DNA from: CAYNND01 sp964528735
Lineage (GTDB): Bacteria; Patescibacteriota; Minisyncoccia; Phycocordibacterales; UBA2100
Assembly (NCBI GenBank): GCA_964528735.1
Contig: CAZGUV010000001.1
Coordinates: 1-64,000, forward strand
Reading direction: 5' to 3'
Length of the DNA: 64,000 bases
Positions within the stretch are counted from its first letter, which is position 1, and every line of letters begins with the position of its first letter. Positions 60,992-64,000 of this stretch are shown one piece after another. Both the position numbers and the translations under genes were made by a program. Below the pieces are notes generated by a model. The model was not told the DNA's origin and searched no databases. It worked only from the letters and a program-made list of their open reading frames with translations.

Positions 60992-62209
60992 ATGAAATCA
61001 CAAGTGCTGCCTGTTCTGTTTGTTACATTGCTCATAGACATGATTGGTTTTGGAATGGTCATCCCCGTACTTCCTGTACTCTTTAATGACCCGACATCCC
61101 CATCATATATGCTGACAGGGTGGTCACGTGATGGACAACTCTTCATGTCTGGATTTGTGCTCGCACTTTTCGGGCTTGTCCAGTTTATTGCCTCGCCAAT
61201 ACTCGGTGAGCTCTCTGATGTGTACGGGAGGAAACGAGTACTGTTGGGAGGTGTGGTAGTACTTGCGCTTTCTCAGCTCTTGTTTGGCTTTGCAATTACT
61301 ATTATGTCGCTGGTCGTTTTGATGCTTGCGCGTGCGATTGGGGGAGTCGCAGGGGCGAACTTCTCAGTTGCGCAGGCAATCATCGCAGATGTAACAGCAC
61401 CAGAGGATAGAGCAAAGAGTTTTGGTATCATCGGCGCCGCATTTGGTATTGGATTCATCACCGGTCCACTCATTGGTGGATGGTTTACCGAGGCTGTCGG
61501 GACCCCTTCAGCGCCATTTATTCTTGCGGGAGTACTCGGTCTCATGAACGCAATAGGTGTGAGTTTCGCACTTCCCGAAACGCATTCAAACACGCGCACA
61601 GAACGCAAACGCTTCACGCTTCTCAAAGGGGTCCATAACATACGAGCTGCACTTGATGACGTACAAGCTCGACCACTATTTCTTTCAAACTTCTTTATCC
61701 AGCTCGGATTTTCAGGATTTACAACATTCATCGGTGTTCTCTTGCTCAATCGATATGGTTACACAGAAGGTGAAATCGGTATGTTTTTTGCAGCAGTAGG
61801 TTTGTGGATTGTTATCACTCAAGCGGGTGTGCTCCCACGTACGATGAATCGTTGGAATGAGAAAAGGGTAATACCTATCGCACTACTTGTCCTCGCGTGC
61901 AGTCTATTCGTGCATGTTCTCGTGTTCCCAGTGTATGTGCTCTATATGATTATGCCGTTTACTGCGATTGGTATGGGGCTTGCAAATGCGTGCCTCCTGT
62001 CTCTCATGAGCAGAAATGTTGGTCCTGACAAACAGGGTGTGACGCTCGGCATCAATGCATCGGTGCAAGCTCTTGCGCTCGGTATGGGCCCACTCTTGGG
62101 TGGACTGGTTGCGGGTACGCTCGGCATTGGAGCGCCATTTCTCGTCGCGACACTCTCAGTGCTCTTTGCTCGGTACCTATTTATACGAAACCGAGCGAAA
62201 ATGGTGTAG
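60992..62209 (+). CDS. MFS transporter, TetA-like drug:proton antiporter family
   Basis: A 405-residue protein with 12 predicted membrane helices. The MFS signature G-E-L-S-D-V-Y-G-R-K-R lies between helices 2 and 3, and the antiporter-type segment G-A-A-F-G-I-G-F-I-T-G-P occurs in helix 5. It is closest to tetracycline-type exporters, but the substrate is unknown. TAGGAT ends 6 nt before the ATG. Its stop abuts the end of convergent trhO with no gap. Confidence 0.93.
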   Translation: MKSQVLPVLFVTLLIDMIGFGMVIPVLPVLFNDPTSPSYMLTGWSRDGQLFMSGFVLALFGLVQFIASPILGELSDVYGRKRVLLGGVVVLALSQLLFGFAITIMSLVVLMLARAIGGVAGANFSVAQAIIADVTAPEDRAKSFGIIGAAFGIGFITGPLIGGWFTEAVGTPSAPFILAGVLGLMNAIGVSFALPETHSNTRTERKRFTLLKGVHNIRAALDDVQARPLFLSNFFIQLGFSGFTTFIGVLLLNRYGYTEGEIGMFFAAVGLWIVITQAGVLPRTMNRWNEKRVIPIALLVLACSLFVHVLVFPVYVLYMIMPFTAIGMGLANACLLSLMSRNVGPDKQGVTLGINASVQALALGMGPLLGGLVAGTLGIGAPFLVATLSVLFARYLFIRNRAKMV

Positions 62210-63199
62210 TTAGTGTGACGATACTTTTTTCCGACTGATGCCAAGCAAGCGCTTCACGTGGTCGAGGTAGTCACTCATTGTCTTGAATGCAAATGACTGG
62301 TGAAGTTTTTTGCAGTTTCTATTCTTGCAATATGCGCGACCGTGTTCGTCTTTGCAGTGCGCGCACACAATCATCTGGCGGTGACAAGTTGGGTACGAAC
62401 AGTCGTGGTAGTCTTCACATGGTGTTGAGCAGAGATAGCATGAGCCGACCGTTTCGTATGTATCGGTAAATCGTTCAAGCACGCGTTCGTCAAATACATA
62501 GAGCGAGCCAAGGAAGTCTTGTCCTGGGTACTCCTTCATAAAAGTACCGATACCACCATTGAGCTGGTAGACATCCGAAAAGCCATTGCTCTTGAGATAT
62601 CCCGAAGCCTTTTCACAGCGGACACCGTAGGTACATACCGTCACTACTTTTTTATCTTTGAGGTGCTCGAGTTGTGGCAAAACTTTTGGAAGGTCTCTGA
62701 AGTTTTCCATCTGCGGATTTATTGATCCTTTGAAGTGTCCAACTTCGTACTCATAGTCATTGCGCATGTCTATAATCTCGATGTTTTCACCCGCATCTAT
62801 CCACGACTTAAGTACTTGAGGTGTAATATGAGTACCGGTTATTTCATTTGGGTTGATGTCGTCCTCTTTTGCGAGACCTAGCGTTACAATTTCACTCCGT
62901 GCTCGGACGCGAAGCTTGGGGAAGGCATTACCTGTGCCAGGTGAGTGCTTAAACCACACATCAGAAAAGTTTCCGAATGTTCCAGCGGACCCATCCATTG
63001 CGTGCATCGCTTGTTCGTATTCCGCAAGTGCCTTTGGTGTACCCTCAATAGTCCCGTTGATGCCTTCCTCTGCAATCAAGATACGTCCCGTAATGTTGCG
63101 ACTACCGAGAAAGTCCTTGTGCCACTTAACAAAAGCCACTGGATCCGCAATCGGTGTGTATTTGTAGTAGATGATGATGTCAGTCGGCTGTTTTTTCAT
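62210..63199 (-). CDS. trhO: tRNA uridine(34) hydroxylase TrhO (rhodanese family)
   Basis: A 329-residue protein that hydroxylates U34 of tRNAs, the first step to 5-methoxy- or carboxymethoxyuridine. The N-terminal acylphosphatase-like part has A-E-E-G-I-N-G-T. The rhodanese domain has the catalytic Cys in V-C-T-Y-G-V-R-C-E-K-A-S, where the usual motif is C-T-G-G-I-R-C-E-K. A Cys/His-rich C-terminal part (C-Y-L-C, C-A-H-C) may bind zinc. TATACT ends 8 nt before the ATG. Confidence 0.93.
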   Translation of the reverse strand: MKKQPTDIIIYYKYTPIADPVAFVKWHKDFLGSRNITGRILIAEEGINGTIEGTPKALAEYEQAMHAMDGSAGTFGNFSDVWFKHSPGTGNAFPKLRVRARSEIVTLGLAKEDDINPNEITGTHITPQVLKSWIDAGENIEIIDMRNDYEYEVGHFKGSINPQMENFRDLPKVLPQLEHLKDKKVVTVCTYGVRCEKASGYLKSNGFSDVYQLNGGIGTFMKEYPGQDFLGSLYVFDERVLERFTDTYETVGSCYLCSTPCEDYHDCSYPTCHRQMIVCAHCKDEHGRAYCKNRNCKKLHQSFAFKTMSDYLDHVKRLLGISRKKVSSH

Positions 63200-63231
63200 C
63201 GTGGCTTAGTATACTTAAAAATACCGAGAGC

Positions 63232-63402
63232 TCAACCATTCAGGACTCGAAACGCAAGGTAGATGCCGAGAAGTCCTCCCAGCGCTGTAGTAAAGACACC
63301 TGGTAGGGAGAGGAAATCAGTATCACCCCAGAGTGCAGGAATATAGCTTCCGGCAAATGAACCTAGTGTCATAGAAAGCATGTAGATTTTCTTATCTGAC
63401 AT
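63232..63402 (-). CDS. 56-residue conserved-type small membrane protein
   Basis: A short open frame: MSDKKIYMLS at the start, then G-S-F-A-G-S-Y-I-P-A-L-W-G and A-L-G-G-L-L-G-I-Y-L-A-F at the end. Two hydrophobic segments flank a short loop. I believe similar proteins with G-S-Y-I-P and L-G-G-x-L-G-I are common in Parcubacteria, but the function is unknown. TAGAAT ends 6 nt before this ATG, which decides against the ATG 6 nt further upstream. It lies between trhO and the GH18-like gene. Confidence 0.78.
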   Translation of the reverse strand: MSDKKIYMLSMTLGSFAGSYIPALWGDTDFLSLPGVFTTALGGLLGIYLAFRVLNG

Positions 63403-63468
63403 ATACATATTCTACCATGTTCTCATGGTTAGATAGCTCCTCGTCATACGTCATGGTATATACAAGTT

Positions 63469-64000
63469 ATGAATACACGAATACTATCAACCGCTGTGAT
63501 TCTTTTTGGTGTGATTGTATCAATCGCATCTGCACAGATGTCTATCCAGGGCATTACTGTTCCCAAAAACACTGTCGTAGATAGCGGTACGTCAATTCAT
63601 GTGAGTGCGTGGGTACCATACTGGAGAAAAGAGGGTGGTACTCAAGAAGCACAAGAAGCGATGTTGTATATCGACACATTCAGTCCGTTCATGTATGAAG
63701 TTGCAAAAGATGGCACAATCTCTCCAAAAGCAGATCTCAAAGAGGGTACATGGGCATCACTTCTCTACACTGCGCGTTTGTCAAACAAGAAAATTACACC
63801 AACCATCATTTGGCTGAAGGGGGAAGAAATTCACGCAGTCCTCAGTGATGCAAAAAAACGAAAAAAGCATATCGAGCAGCTCGTCTCGATTGTCCGCACA
63901 GGCACCAAGTACTCAGATGGTGGCTTCGACGGGATTGATATTGACTACGAAGGTAAAAAGTGGGAGACGAGAGCATCGTATTCTGCGTTTATTCGAGAGC
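63469..64000 (+). CDS. Secreted GH18-like glycosidase, N-terminal part
   Basis: The gene runs off the window; 177 residues are visible. A signal peptide ends near residue 22 (I-A-S-A). The domain begins V-S-A-W-V-P-Y-W and reaches F-D-G-I-D-I-D-Y-E-G, the D-x-x-D-x-D-x-E catalytic motif of family 18 glycoside hydrolases. Such proteins include chitinases and peptidoglycan- or spore-wall-acting enzymes; the short spacing suggests the YaaH/YdhD-like group. TATATA ends 6 nt before the ATG. Confidence 0.85.
   Translation, partial: MNTRILSTAVILFGVIVSIASAQMSIQGITVPKNTVVDSGTSIHVSAWVPYWRKEGGTQEAQEAMLYIDTFSPFMYEVAKDGTISPKADLKEGTWASLLYTARLSNKKITPTIIWLKGEEIHAVLSDAKKRKKHIEQLVSIVRTGTKYSDGGFDGIDIDYEGKKWETRASYSAFIRE

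Overview
The window looks like a draft fragment of a Patescibacteria/CPR genome, most likely a Parcubacteria (Paceibacteria) member. The reasons are very dense gene packing, minimal versions of core proteins (735-residue SMC, threonyl-tRNA synthetase without a TGS domain, about 1064-codon RpoB), secreted Ig-like and Cys-rich proteins of CPR type, and a 56-residue membrane protein whose style I associate with Parcubacteria. TAA, TAG and TGA all end genes, so translation table 11 applies. I found no rRNA, tRNA, CRISPR array, insertion sequence or prophage, and no stretch over 300 bases without a gene.

Layout. 1-1.8 kb: the end of an Ig-like surface protein and an unknown membrane protein. 1.8-7.5 kb: thrS under a T-box riboswitch, dnaE, and divergent rnhB. 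7.5-14.2 kb: an unknown 510-residue protein, bL32, a NusB-Nudix fusion, RNase III, a short SMC-like ATPase and a secreted amidase. 14.2-18.4 kb: an RNase R-like enzyme, then rpsP-khpA-Nudix-trmD with an HD domain fused to TrmD. 18.4-28.6 kb: rpoB (with an in-frame TAA), rpoC, dnaG and rpoD. 28.7-33.6 kb: two related large secreted Cys/Gln-rich proteins. 33.7-39.6 kb: pyrBCDEF-prs. 39.6-51.3 kb: a UvrD helicase-nuclease, a DsbA-like oxidoreductase, carB (broken) and carA, purD, purF and an exonuclease. 51.4-58 kb: hisS, a membrane-protein cluster, an excalibur protein, a thermonuclease, ung and an ABC transporter. 58-64 kb: a methyltransferase, the uppP-PAP2-dedA operon, an MFS exporter, trhO, and the start of a GH18-like protein.

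How the genes work together. The window encodes a full UMP pathway (carAB, pyrBCDEF) plus prs, notable for a lineage often auxotrophic for nucleotides. uppP, PAP2 and dedA look like an undecaprenyl-phosphate recycling unit. The DsbA-like protein could oxidise the Cys-rich secreted proteins.

Two window-wide observations matter most. First, at least 25 genes have a TANNNT-like -10 box whose last base lies 6-9 nt before the ATG, which predicts widespread leaderless mRNAs. Second, the assembly carries three 10-N joins inside genes, a frameshifting deletion in carB and an in-frame stop in rpoB. The N joins and probably carB are assembly artefacts. The rpoB stop should be checked in reads before any biological reading.
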